A stretch of 64,000 bases of DNA. It comes from Oryzias latipes. Lineage: Eukaryota > Chordata > Actinopteri > Beloniformes > Adrianichthyidae. Below are positions 50,828 through 61,200 of this stretch, one piece after another; position 1 is the first letter of the stretch; the number at the start of each line of letters is the position of its first letter. The notes under the pieces were generated by a model. That model had not been told where the DNA came from. It searched no databases and was given only the letters and a program-made list of their open reading frames with translations. Position numbers and translations under genes: made by a program. Location: NCBI RefSeq assembly GCF_002234675.1, contig NC_019876.2:22738398-22802397 (forward strand). The letters run 5' to 3'.

Positions 50828-51350
50828 CTTTGTGTACTAAACTGCCCCTAACGGTCCTCCCATGTAAAAGCCAGGGAGGAGGGTGGGGCTACAAACGCAG
50901 CGGTAGCGGAAATGGATGAAGAGGGCACAGAGCACGCACACCTGGTTCTTTTATTAGGATGCAGAATAGGTGAGTTTACTGGCTGAACCGTCCACGGGGA
51001 GGTGTAAACAGGTAAACGCTCTGCTGAGCTGCATGCTAGAAATTGTCCCAAGGTCGTTTATTTGGATTCTACACCATTTTTTAATTAATATCTGAACCAC
51101 TAAGGGAGGCATTGAGCCCTGCTTTTTATTAGATAAAGTCCTTATATGGTGTTTATTTTTCTATTTTTAAGTCTCACAAAGATGTTGTATTACTTAAAAT
51201 TTTATTTGGTCTTTTTATTATTTGAAAAAGATTTGGAGTTCATCTGCTTTACAGTAATCACAGTGTAAGTACTTTTCAAAAAATAAATAAATAAAAAATT
51301 ACTTAAAACTAAAACAAAGAACAACATTAGTATGATAAAATTTTGTTGAA
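50828..51350. other. No gene recognised
   Basis: AT-rich after 51060; no motif in the short open frames. Confidence 0.4.
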
Positions 51351-51351
51351 T

Positions 51352-53135
51352 ACCATAATTTCCGGATTATAAGCCGCTAATTTTGTCCTGCGCTCACAGC
51401 CCTGCGGCTTATTCAGTGACGCGGCTAATTTATGGATTTATTTGGCGGCCGCCATGAACGTACTTTCAGTCTCAGAGCACGGGTTGGATGCTTAATCCAA
51501 CTCCAAGCAACAAGTCATTTATTTTCCAACACACCTTAGCAGCCAAACAGCATGGCCTTGACTTCAGGTCTTAGACACTTCAGTCATGGTTCAACAAAAA
51601 GAAACACGCATGCCCAGCCGCATCCCAGACTCCTTTGATGCCATTAGACCCAACGTGCACGTGATCGCCACTACAACATGACGCAGCTTTCAAGTTAAAA
51701 GCAATCGTTAATAGCAGCGTGAAAAAATCCACCATCACCAACGGGTTTGGAAAAGCCGGTCAGCTGCCTGACGGAGAGAACAGTACATGCTCAGGAGTGA
51801 ATTTACCTCAGAGTCATAGTGACACTAGCCCATCTATTTAGCAGCTCTGTAATATACGAGATGATCTTTTAAACGTACGTTTATTATTGTTGTGGTTTTT
51901 GTGAAGCGCCTGTTCGCTCATCATTTTATTTTTAATCTGTGTGGTCAGTGCTTTTTTGTGGCAGAACGAAGCCGAAAGTACGGTTAGGTGGAGGCTAACA
52001 TGCACTAACAACATTTAGCCTGGATGAAGAAGAATCCATGTGGGAAAAGCTGCAATCTGCAGGCTGGCTGCACGTAAATATGTGGGAATAACATCAGCCT
52101 TTATTTTGTCGGGACACGACTGGAAACACAAATCAACATGATTATTAGAACAGTTTCTAAGGACTGAGCAGAATTTTGCTTTGAAAAGCTCACAGTCGCC
52201 GTGTGAGCTGGAGAGATGTTCTCCTGCTGCTTGTTCACATTGAGCTGCAGGACAGATGGCAGTCTGAAGGCTCCCATACGTAACAATGCATCCGCCCCTC
52301 ATCCACAAAACGTACAGTATTAAGTCTGATTGCTCTGCACAGACAAGATTCGCTCCGTCCACCGGCGCAATGGGGACGAAGCGCTCCTCCTGTAGCCGCC
52401 CTGGCAAGGGGTGTCGGAGAAGATAGGAAGGGGAGACAAGGAGCCCGCTTGGCGAGCACGGAGCACATAGGCGTCCGCGGAGCAATAGTGTTTGTTGTGG
52501 AAGGAAACATCTGACGCACGCGCCGCGCTGAGGCGCGTATCGCGCTAAGGCGTGCGCTTTTCAGTCGGCGCTGCTATATTTTACTGGTGTGTTATTTTAA
52601 CCTGCCCTGTTACAACCATAATGCTGCCGCGACACAAGCGGAAGGAGAGCTGTTCCCGTTCGCCCCTCCATCCACTGCTGCTCCTTGGTCATTCTTAAAC
52701 ACGTACGACTGTGTGGCGAGCCGGGGGTTAGACCCGCCTTTATCCCCTAAGACTCATGGGAAATGGGGAATCGCGGATGTAAATTTCCTCATCATAACTG
52801 AGTGATGTAATGTTGAATATATGGTTACTGTTTGTAACTTTACGTATTATACCTAAATTTTCAAATTTTCAATTTTCATACACCCACATCTGTTTGGCAG
52901 ATGTGGGTGTATTCAAACACATAAGCTGGTGCAATGCTGTCTCCTCCCGCAGTGTGCTTAAAAATTGCACTCAGTCTGGGAGTCACGACATGTTTTGTCA
53001 GGCTGACGATGTTGCTTAATGTATGCGACTCGTACACTGACGCAGCTTATGTATGTAAAAAAGAAGTTTAATACGGGAAAATGGGTGGGTGCGGCTTGTA
53101 ATCAGGTGCGCTCTAAAATCTGGAATTTACGGTAC
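51352..53135. mobile_element. Non-autonomous DNA transposon with ACCATAATTTCCGGATTATA ends
   Basis: The left end ACCATAATTTCCGGATTATA then AGCCGC is mirrored by GCGGCTTGTAATC (53092) and TCTGGAATTTACGGTA (53119-53134). This pattern (cggattataagccgc) is a familiar terminal sequence of vertebrate DNA-transposon repeats; the superfamily is not assigned. The interior shares stretches with 20640-22560. A short inverted pair (ACACCCACATCTGTTTGGCA next to GCAGATGTGGGTGT, 52880-52912) forms a strong hairpin. The minus-strand open frame 52015-52485 has no recognised domain. Confidence 0.65.
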
Positions 53136-53310
53136 TTTGTCAAAGAAAAGACAAGCAGGGAATGATCACTGAGGATAACTGTCTTCTTCTCACTCCTGCA
53201 GTTTGCTGGTGGGGGTGTTTTACCGTTTCAGAAGCCTCTTTGCAGAATATCAATGGACTGTTGTATCAAAATGACTTGATGTTCCATGGGACTTCATTTT
53301 TCTTTGTTTC

Positions 53311-54240
53311 TTTTTTTAACTTGTCCTGTCCAAGAGCTGGGCAAACAGATGAGGGCTGAAGGCCTCTTGGGTTGGACATATTTTATGTAACCCTTGTGCT
53401 ATCCTAGGCACTTTAACATTGGGATTTGGGTCATCTAGACCCACTAGACAGTGCGCTGGATCTTTTTTCTTCAATGATTTGTCATCTTCACTGGTGTCCA
53501 TGTATTACCTGAAATCCTCTTCACCTTTATCCACCTTTGTCATGGTAGGGAGAACGCGTCAATGTAATATGAGATTATATGAGGAAGAGGGTAAGTCGGG
53601 GACAGCTGGTAGACTGTCCCCAAGTGGTCAAACAGCCGTCCCCCAGCCCCCCCCAGCATAGCGCCCAGGTCCCATCAGCCCAGGGGCCCCATCCCCGAAG
53701 CGCCGACCCCCCAGGCCCCACACCACCCACCCCACACAGAGAGAGAGAAGCCAGAAAGCTCCGCCCCCAAAAGCAAGTCCAGGCCCCCGCCCCCAGGCAC
53801 CGCCCCTGGAAGCGCTCGGGTCAGGCCTCGATGGGGCCAACCAGCCGAGGCGACCGCAGCGGAGACCCCAACCTGTCAAACCTCAAGGTCCCGTACCAAT
53901 AGTGGACCCTCCCCCAGGCAGCCCCCCAACAGGACAGGGCCAACAAGCCCCACCCCCCCAGGCCCCGTAGCCCTGGTGGATGTCACCCAGAGCGACCACG
54001 GGCCCCAAAAAGGTTACCCCGCCCCGTCCCAGAGCCAGGTAAGGAGTGATCCAAGCCCCAGGTGCAGATTGGCAGCCAATCCAGCGCCCCTGCCCCTGAG
54101 CAGGGCCCCCCGCCGACACCCCCCCCCCCCCCAGCACAGGCAAGAGGACCACCCCCAAGCCAAGCCAGACCACCACTCAGCCTCCCCAACCACCCCTCCC
54201 CCACACACACTCACCCGAGCCTGGCCCGCCCCATTTTTTT
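53311..54240 (-). mobile_element. G-rich non-autonomous retroposon, copy d (inverted, core deleted)
   Basis: The 3' tail is at 53311-53388 (T-run, AACTTGTCCTGTCCAAGAGC, GCCTCTTGGGTTGGACATAT). The 5' block is at 53568-54240 (complement of block 1 of copy b: ATGAGGAAGAGGGTAAG, GGGACAGCTGGTAGACTGTC). About 1.7 kb of interior is missing and a truncated MITE stands in its place. At the 5' side this copy extends about 270 bases beyond the start of copy b, so copy b is itself 5'-truncated. Confidence 0.75.
53389..53567. mobile_element. Truncated MITE inside copy d
   Basis: AACCCTTGTGCTATCCTAGG to GAACGCGTCAATGTAA equals the reverse complement of the MITE at 36147-36354, but the last 30 bases and the second inverted end are missing, exactly at the join with the retroposon 5' block. 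Confidence 0.85.
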
Positions 54241-54243
54241 TAC

Positions 54244-55050
54244 ATTAGAAGGTGTTTAAATATATAGGTAGTCTTTTTTTAATACGTGCCTCTTCAAAAA
54301 AATATTAAAAATATATTCCATTACAGTCTTTGGATGTATCGCGATATGTATAGTATTGTCAGATTCGTCAGACAACACACACCTCTAATAAATGTGTCAT
54401 TGCATTGCTCTGAGTCTGTTCCCACGTATCTGATTCCTCCTCGTCCTGTAACAAAACTGAAACATGTTTCCTCCTTGTTTAAGTCACACACTCAAGTTCT
54501 TTTAATGTTAAAATGAAAAATACACAAACAAACAGGAATATTAGTATTCTGGTTATGAATTCAGTGTTTCACATTCCTTGAAAGATATTTCAGAGCATAA
54601 AAGATTGTGAAAGTTAATGTTTTTTTTTTGGTAAAAACTAGGAAAACCAAATGATTTGCAGTTGTGTAACCTTTTAATGACTGGAATTTGTTTATACAGA
54701 GATTAACTCTAAATGTAAAATATGCATATATTTTGCAAAGCAATCATCATGTAAAAAATATAATATGCAGATGTACAAATGATAGCATATAATCATGTGT
54801 TTCTCTCCAAGAAATTAAAGTAAAAGTACACCACATCGGTCCACACCGCATCTTCACCCAACAGTAGCACCCATCAGGCTCCAACATCCCCATGACCCCA
54901 AAAGTTATGAAGATAGATGGATGGTAAATCACATCCAAACAGCAAACCGCTTCCTCAACCCTAAAAAATTGCTTTGCCAGATGTTTTAGAATTAAAAAAA
55001 AATCTTAGTTAATAAACAAAAGATAAAGCTTGTGATCATTGAACAGATTT
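54244..55050 (-). repeat. 3' flank of CTL-G, paralogous to the CTL-C flank
   Basis: Similar throughout to 17281-17370 plus 17717-18429 (for example GGTAGTCTTTTTTTAATAC, TATCGCGATATGTA, CAACAGTAGCACCCATCAGG). More diverged than the B/C pair. It holds the 3' UTR region of CTL-G. Confidence 0.8.
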
Positions 55051-55940
55051 TCACTTTGAAGAGATAAAATTGAACTTCTCCTCATCATGTTTCTTGAACC
55101 ACTTGTGTTCTCCTCCTGTCGCCATGGCTCCTGACATGTCACACTCATTCACCTGTTCAGGTGAGGCCCAGTTCTTGTAGCGGACCACCTCATCACTGAC
55201 CCAGATCCGGAACCCCAGAGTGCAGGTGTAGCGCAGTCCAGTCCACACAAAGGGAGAGGAGGCATTCTTGGTTTTTCTCCTGGACCAAAATTTGGTCCTC
55301 CGGGTTAGTGATGGTGACCAGGTCATGGTGGTGATGTCTGCAGTAGTATAAGGCCTCCTCCCAAATCCTGTTCTCTTTGATCAGAACCACATTGTCATGG
55401 TGCCTCTGTCAGACTCCTCCCCTCTCTGCTTGGTTCCTGATGCGACTCAGCTGCGACCACTTACCTCATCACCTGCCTGTCTTCTTAAGGAGCCCCTGGA
55501 CCAGTATTCATCGCCAGTCCGTTGCCCCTGATGGTGCATAGTATTGTTGTCATGTTCATAGCTCTCGTTATTAAGCCTTGGTCTAAGTCTCGCTCTCTAC
55601 CTTGTTCCCAGGAATCCATAAACACGAGTGGTCGTCTGAGTCTTCTTCATCCACGGATCCAAGCCACAGCATTCCGTCCTGTCACGCCTAGAGCCTCTGC
55701 CGTAACTCTAGAGACACCACGAGCCTCTGCCGACCCACCAGTGACGCCACGGGCCACCGGACCGAACCATCCTCGCCGCGGGTTCCTCCAAGGACGTCAA
55801 CTCCACCAAGAACAATCCACAAACCAAGAATCAATATTAAAACCTTCTTTCATTCCACCACGTACTCACCTGTGTTTCTTCCGGGTTCCAGCGTCTGGGT
55901 CTATTCGTTACGCTCGTCGTGACACACATGATCTGATGAA
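55051..55940 (-). pseudogene. CTL-G: CTLD3 exon with solo LTR and frameshift
   Basis: The exon starts after CATCAG (55941) with ATCATGTG, is interrupted after 11 bases by the LTR 55393-55924 plus duplicated CACAT, and resumes [31 protein letters not shown]. An added A in VQEKN/KTKNAS shifts the frame. The rest ([37 protein letters not shown]) is readable in the other frame; the last Cys is changed to Ser. Confidence 0.85.
55393..55924 (+). mobile_element. Solo gypsy LTR inside the CTL-G CTLD3 exon
   Basis: TGTCATGGTGCCTCTG to CTCGTCGTGACA, 532 bases, flanked by CACAT at 55388-55392 and 55925-55929. The orientation is opposite to the gene. It has the same ends and the same 3' part (GTGTTTCTTCCGGGTTCCAG) as the other LTRs. 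Confidence 0.92.
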
Positions 55941-56320
55941 AGGAAATCATCATCATGTTAATGGTTTCTCACATCTGAAATGGTGAAAGAAAAGAAAAAA
56001 ACAAGTCATTAGAGACAAACAAGAAAAAGTGGATGAAAAAAATGCTTCTGAGAAATACAACATGACTAACTTCAGTGGAAGAGATTACCAAGACCCAGTG
56101 TCAGATTTTTAGATGTTCCCCAAAATCTTTTGCTCAGAAAACTGTTAAAATACAGAACAATAAAGGAAGTAATCCAAATGAACAGAAACAGACAAATTTT
56201 GGGGCTTTTACACATGTGAGGTTTTTGCAGAGAATGTGCAGTTTGTATGTTGATTTTTATCAACAACAGTAGTTGAATCAAAGTAAGTTTACTTTTGTGT
56301 CATTGAATATAAATGATCAC

Positions 56321-56481
56321 CTGTGTAACAGAAGAAGGGTTTTTGCTCAAAACATGGTTTGGTTTGCCACATGCCCTCTGTGTTTAGCATGGGGAAGTTA
56401 TATTTTTCACTTGAACTGTAATGCTTCACATTCCAGTGTCTGAAAGAGAAACTGCTCCCATCTGACCAGATCCAAATGTCT
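56321..56481 (-). pseudogene. CTL-G: CTLD2 second-half exon
   Basis: Acceptor TTTTCAG at 56482-56488; reads (R)DIWIWSDGSSFSFRHWN, YNFPMLNTEGMWQTKPC, QKPFFCYTG; donor ACAG/GTGATC. 161 bases, phase 2 in and phase 1 out, open. The exon itself is undamaged; the gene around it is not. It is the counterpart of 9111-9277 in CTL-B. Confidence 0.8.
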
Positions 56482-57263
56482 CTGAAAAGTCAGATGAAAA
56501 TGTATTGAAATCTTGATGGTGAGTTCAAGATTCCTTCAGTTGTTCCGTCATATAGTTGTATTACTTTATCATATGTTTCTTATCTGCATCAAGACGTTAA
56601 AATTTTTTGTTTTAATTTTTCCCTTCCTCAGACTAATGCTGGACATAAAGTCATCAAACTGGCTGACAGAAAGACAAAGACCAGGTCAATCACTCAGATG
56701 CTGCTCCTGCAGTTTAGAAGGTAAAGATTGCCGTAATAAAAAAGAAAAAGACTGTATGATCTTAGACCTGGAAACGTGATTGTTGATGCTTTTGTTTTTC
56801 AAAATAAATAAATCTGATCTCTAGATGTTATCCATGTCTTTCATGCACTGTAAATGACATCCAATCAATGTTACCCTGTAGTGATGGTAACTTGCCAGTA
56901 GTGTCTCCCACACACAACGAGAGGGTCGTTTATGAACACGTTTAAATAAGCATGGCACAACAAATATGAAGCCCGTCAAAAGAGTGAGCTGACAATAATT
57001 TGACACATAAATTGAATTTTGTTTAAACATGTCATTACGCCGTGCTTGGTGGATTTGTTCAGAAGTGTTGCCCCTTTCTATCAAAAGAGCAGCTTATATC
57101 TTGTTTTTTATCAACATGCATTTTTTGGATGCTGCGACTTACACTCTGATATGACCTGACCTATACAACAGTGATTTAGTTCAGAGTCTGTAATATTTAT
57201 TTATTTAGTATTTGAATCGATCACAAGTGAAAAGTATTCAAGGACAATCATGTTTCTTATTAC

Positions 57264-57644
57264 CATTATAGCAGAGGAAATATGCTGGATCCATACAAGG
57301 CATGTCCAGCCACTTTTTCTCAGTAATATCTATTATAGCCCCACAGGTCTCAGATGTAACACCATTTGGTTCCCCTCTTTTCCATTTTGCCTGACTTTCA
57401 TTGAACTGCAGTCCAGGCAGAGACCAGTGGGAAGTAGCGTTGGTGCCCGTTTGTTTGAACAGACCGATCCACATTTCTGTCTTCCCAGAACGTATTTCTC
57501 TGAGTTCCTCCATATCTGCCATGGTGCTCACTGTAGCCAGATCAGTGTCTTCATCCCTGCAGTGCTGCTGATCTTCAGTCCAAGTCATGTTCTTATTAGC
57601 ATAGTGATAATCATGGAGCTGACATGTGAAGAGACAAAAGTGAC
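57264..57644 (-). pseudogene. CTL-G: CTLD1 exon
   Basis: Acceptor TTATTTTCAG, donor AATG/GTAATA. 127 codons, open: (G)HFCLFTCQLHDYHYANKN, MTWTEDQQHCRDEDTDLATV, TEMWIGLFKQTGTNATSHW, RGEPNGVTSETCGAII, KWLDMPCMDPAYFLCYNG. EPN is present but WND reads WLD, so sugar binding might be retained in part. The exon is complete, unlike the rest of the gene. Confidence 0.85.
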
Positions 57645-57789
57645 CTGAAAATAAAAGAGGTCACAGACATAAATGTGTTTATTTCCAATAGATCCTCAAA
57701 TGACTTCAGTTTACTGATGATATGGATTAGTGAGAATTAATTTCAATAAAAAGATGAAATGATCAAAGAGCAACTTAAGATCCACATAC

Positions 57790-57824
57790 CAACAAAAACC
57801 ATTAGAAAAAAAACTCCTCTTCAT
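57790..57824 (-). pseudogene. CTL-G: signal-peptide exon with one extra T
   Basis: ATG at 57824-57822, MKRSFF, then an eight-T run. With seven T the reading would continue as a normal hydrophobic signal and reach the donor GTTG/GTATGT in phase 1, as in D, E and H. As written the exon is one base too long and out of phase. Confidence 0.65.
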
Positions 57825-57884
57825 CTTTCTCAGAAACTCTTTCAACTTCAGGAAGACAAAAACTTTTGTTTAAGGGTGTGTTCA

Positions 57885-58115
57885 GACTGGAAAAATCATT
57901 TGGTCCAGACCAAATGTTTTTAATTTGGCCGAGAGAGGGGAGCGGCTGGGATGAGGTTCAGCACCGTTAAATCTGAGGCTGTGGTTCTTGACCGAAGAAA
58001 TGTAGTTTGCCATCTCTCGGTAGGTGAAGTGTCCCTGCCCCAGGTGGAGGAGTTTAAATATCCTGGGGTCTTGTTCATGAGTGAAGAAAGATGGGAGCAT
58101 AAGTTCCACAGTTCC
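57885..58115 (+). mobile_element. RTE-type (Rex3-like) LINE fragment
   Basis: FSTVKSEAVVLDRRNVVCHL, SVGEVSLPQVEEFKYPGVLF and MSEERWE match the region just after the RT catalytic motif in the abundant RTE LINE of fish. The same element type runs off the right edge at 61975-64000. The fragment starts and ends abruptly. Confidence 0.7.
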
Positions 58116-59300
58116 AAGTTCCACAGTCTCTGCAGCTTCCCTGCAGATCGCACTCCTGCACACCTTGAATTGGTGCCGCAACGATGACTGCACTCCACAT
58201 ACCTGTGTCTGCACTGGAAGTGATGGGGCGGTGGACTTCTTCGCGTTCCAAATAGACTTCAGATTTAAATCAACCAATTTGTTATCAGCAGAATGGAAAA
58301 CAATTTCTTGGATTATGGATGTTTGAATACTATATGTTGCCAGGTGGAAGCCTCAAATTTAGGATGTTCTTAAGTTTGTATTATAGTATGCAATGGAGCT
58401 CGAATTTGGATGTTACTTAAGCTTGTGTGCCAGTGGAAGCATTGGATTTTGGAAGTTAAGCTTCGTGTCGTCTTACAGGTTTGGTTCATTGCGATTTCAA
58501 TTTATAGTTCCCTACAGCATCTTTGTGGACATTGGCTCCACGTTCAATTTGCCTGGCTCTTTTTCTCTTCTATCTAGATAGTATGTTTCCTTCCCGTGCT
58601 GTACTCGAACGGGAGCAACCCTGCGATCAAAGGTGCCGTGTCACACTTAGCAGTCATACTTGTAAATCTGTTGAATATGGAATGCCTCCGAAACACACTT
58701 TATATGACTTTTAAACACTGATTTTACACTCATATTCTCTTCAACCTTGATGATATTTTGGTGTTGGGGGTGGTTTATTGCCCAAAAGTTTTATGGAGAT
58801 CTTGTCTTATGTAAATGAACGAAGCTTTATGCCAAACTAAAAGAATGTGAAAATAGATGTCTTTACTGCATGAGTTGTCTGACTGTCTGAAATGCTCCCA
58901 AGGTCGCTCACTGCAGACTAGTCGACCAGTGCGTTTACTTCGGTCACTCCTCCCTAGGGCGGTTCAGTTTATTCAATTCACCTGTTCAGCGTCCTATTTA
59001 TGTCCAGGTGTGCGAGTTTTTCCTTCTCTTCCTTTACCGCTAGCGCTGCGTTCGTCGCCCCACCCTCCTCCTGCTCCCGTTCGAGTACAGCTTCCACCTG
59101 TGAGCTCCGTTGGGGGTAGTTTATTACCCAAAAGTTTACACAATTAATTTACAAAAAAATTACACAATTACTTGTGTAATTGAAAGGAGCCTTATGCCAA
59201 TCTAAAAGAATGTGAAAATAAACGTCTTTACTGCATGAGTTATCTGACTGAAAATAGTGGCTTTTACTGTATATGTAACGTAAAGTTTCAGGCAGTTTTT
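58116..59300. repeat. Unclassified region with a direct repeat
   Basis: 58767-58873 (GGTTTATTGCCCAAAAGTTT, CTTTATGCCAAACTAAAAGA, GTGAAAATAGATGTCTTTAC) recurs at 59111-59238 with small insertions. No coding motif between. It could be a short element with direct terminal repeats or a local duplication. Confidence 0.5.
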
Positions 59301-59459
59301 TTTACAATATTCCTTACAAAGACACTCAATTAGGCCCTACTTTCACTTGAAGACAAGTTCTAGTACTTCTGTATTATTTTCCACCCCTGCAGAGGTGAGA
59401 ACAGACTTAATTCCTAAAAGAAACCTTTGAATCGGCAAACAAACATGTCTTCTGATTAC

Positions 59460-59816
59460 CATTGTAGCAGAGAAAATGTGTTGACTTCTCACAGGAAACA
59501 GCCTCCCACTGTGCATTGGACTTTTTCCATATTGCCCCACAGTTTCCTCCATCCTTTTTTTCTCCACTGCTCCAGTTTGTGCTGCTGTCATTGAACTGCA
59601 GACCAGACAGAGACCAACGCCATGTGATGTTGTTGTGCAAACCGATCCAAGCATTCTTTGCCTTCTCAGCGGGTTTTCTGAGTTGGCCCATGTCTGCTGT
59701 GCTGCTCACTGTGGCCAGATCCGTGTCCCTGCAGAACCACAGAGCTTCAGTCCAGTCCAGGTTCTGATCAATATAGTGATATTTGTGCAACTGACACGTG
59801 AAAAAACAAAACAAAT
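59460..59816 (-). CDS. CTL-H: CTLD1 exon
   Basis: Acceptor TTTCTCTCAG, donor AATG/GTAATC, 119 codons, open: (D)[83 protein letters not shown]. Two residues shorter than D after the first Cys; EPK has become EKK. No CTLD2 of the D type and no own CTLD3 was found before CTL-G starts 1.6 kb downstream, so H is a partial duplicate, unless it splices into G exons. Confidence 0.8.
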
Positions 59817-59884
59817 CTGAGAGAAAAACAAAATTTACATCAAGAAAAGTCAACAATAAAAGATTACATCTGAAATCCACTTAC

Positions 59885-59918
59885 CACGAAGAAGAAAGAG
59901 AAGCAAAGCCAACTTCAT
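59885..59918 (-). CDS. CTL-H: signal-peptide exon
   Basis: ATG at 59918-59916, MKLALLLFLLR, donor CGTG/GTAAGT at 59885/59884, phase 1. It joins the CTLD1 exon in frame. Confidence 0.8.
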
Positions 59919-60905
59919 TTTGCACTGAAATGTGTTCAACCTGCAGAAAAAGAAATGTCATTTAAAATTATCTTTATTTTAAACTTCTCTTTTTAAACCT
60001 CAATGTCTTTTACTTTATTACATAATTTCTGGTCTTTCACATTTTCCTTCTCAGCTCATTTACATAAATATTCAAATGATCTGTTATGGAGGGACATTTA
60101 CATTACTCTCTGTCCTTATGACAAATATACCGTATTTAACTCTAAAGGTTTAAAAAATTACATATTTATTGGTAAAAAAATTAAGAATTCCTTAAACACA
60201 TAAATCAATTTCAATTTGCTGGTAGAATATCAAAGTTATTTATAGTTAAAAAGTATAAACATTTGTCTTATGTTAAAGTATAAAAAGTAAATAAGTGTGT
60301 TTTTACATTAATTTTACGTTAAGTGAAATATGCATGCTTCTGTATTTATTTTAATATGTTTCTATTTTGTTTCATCATAATTCTTATACAAGGTTATAGT
60401 TATCATTTTAGCAAATACAAACTTAAAAAGATTTAAATTTGAAATACTTAACTACACAAATGTGATGTTTTATTACAGTGCATTAAATCTACATAGACAT
60501 TCATTCTTGTAAGTGGTACATTAGTGGGAAAAATAGAAATGTACAATCAGAGCATTAAAAATATATGTAAATTAAGCCTATTAAACCCAACAATTTGGAT
60601 GAGTGCAGTTTTTACATATTGAAATTCATAAATGCAGATTTAAAATACAAAAAAACAAGAAATGTAAAAATGCAAAGTAATTTTACTGTAGAATAATTTA
60701 CTTATATCTTTCTAACAGTTACCATAAAATATGTCTATATGACTTGAATATTTTACATACATCAATTTATTTTTGATGTTCTTATCGGTTTTATTGTTTC
60801 ATAGCTGCACAAATTCCGTGATTTGGCATTTTATCTGAGAGCCTGGACTAACAGCTGTTAATTTAATAAACCCATCAAATATTCAGACAGCAGGTACTTC
60901 CTTAC

Positions 60906-61200
60906 CAGTAGGGTTTCTCCTCGGCTTCAGTCTGATCTTTTACCTTCTGCTCTGATGTGTTAATGCCAAATGTTGACAGCATCAGTGCATCTTTGTACTC
61001 GTAAATATTTGAATAGAAACTTACCTCAAACACATTAGCTGGATCATTATAGAAGGTGACTGTTGTGTTTCGTGTCAGAGGCAGGTTTGAATCTCTTCCT
61101 GCAGCTGTTTGTTGCGTGCGTTCCCTCTGCTCACACAGAGGAACATAATAGCTGACAGTGTTTACCTACTATACCACAGGAAATATAATGATGTGATTCA
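60906..61200 (-). promoter_or_regulatory. CTL-H promoter block and non-coding first exon (unit 4)
   Basis: Fourth copy of the conserved block. The donor is CTACTG/GTAAGG (exon end 60906). The TTTTAATAAAG box seen in the other units is damaged here: the sequence reads TACGAGTACAAAG near 61000, about ten bases shorter. It is followed upstream by the LINE fragment. Confidence 0.55.

Larger units (their letters stand above)
55051..57824 (-). pseudogene. CTL-G: tandem-CTLD lectin gene with several lesions
   Basis: Recognisable exons on the minus strand: signal exon 57824-57790, CTLD1 57644-57264, CTLD2 second half 56481-56321, CTLD3 55940-55930 plus 55392-55051. It belongs to the CTL-A/B subfamily (EPN in CTLD1, split CTLD2). 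Lesions: an eight-T run in the signal exon gives 35 bases where 34 fit the phase; the first half of CTLD2 was not found; CTLD3 has a one-base insertion (AAAAAC for AAAAC) and a solo LTR. The T-run could be an assembly error, the others are real. No copy of the promoter block lies next to it. Confidence 0.8.

Noticed and set aside
51480..53060. Minus-strand ORFs near 52.0-52.5 kb as host genes
   Set aside because: They lie inside a DNA transposon with inverted ends and show no family motif.
57951..58326. Possible host exon between CTL-G and CTL-H
   Set aside because: The start matches the RTE LINE; the remainder has no splice sites or motif.
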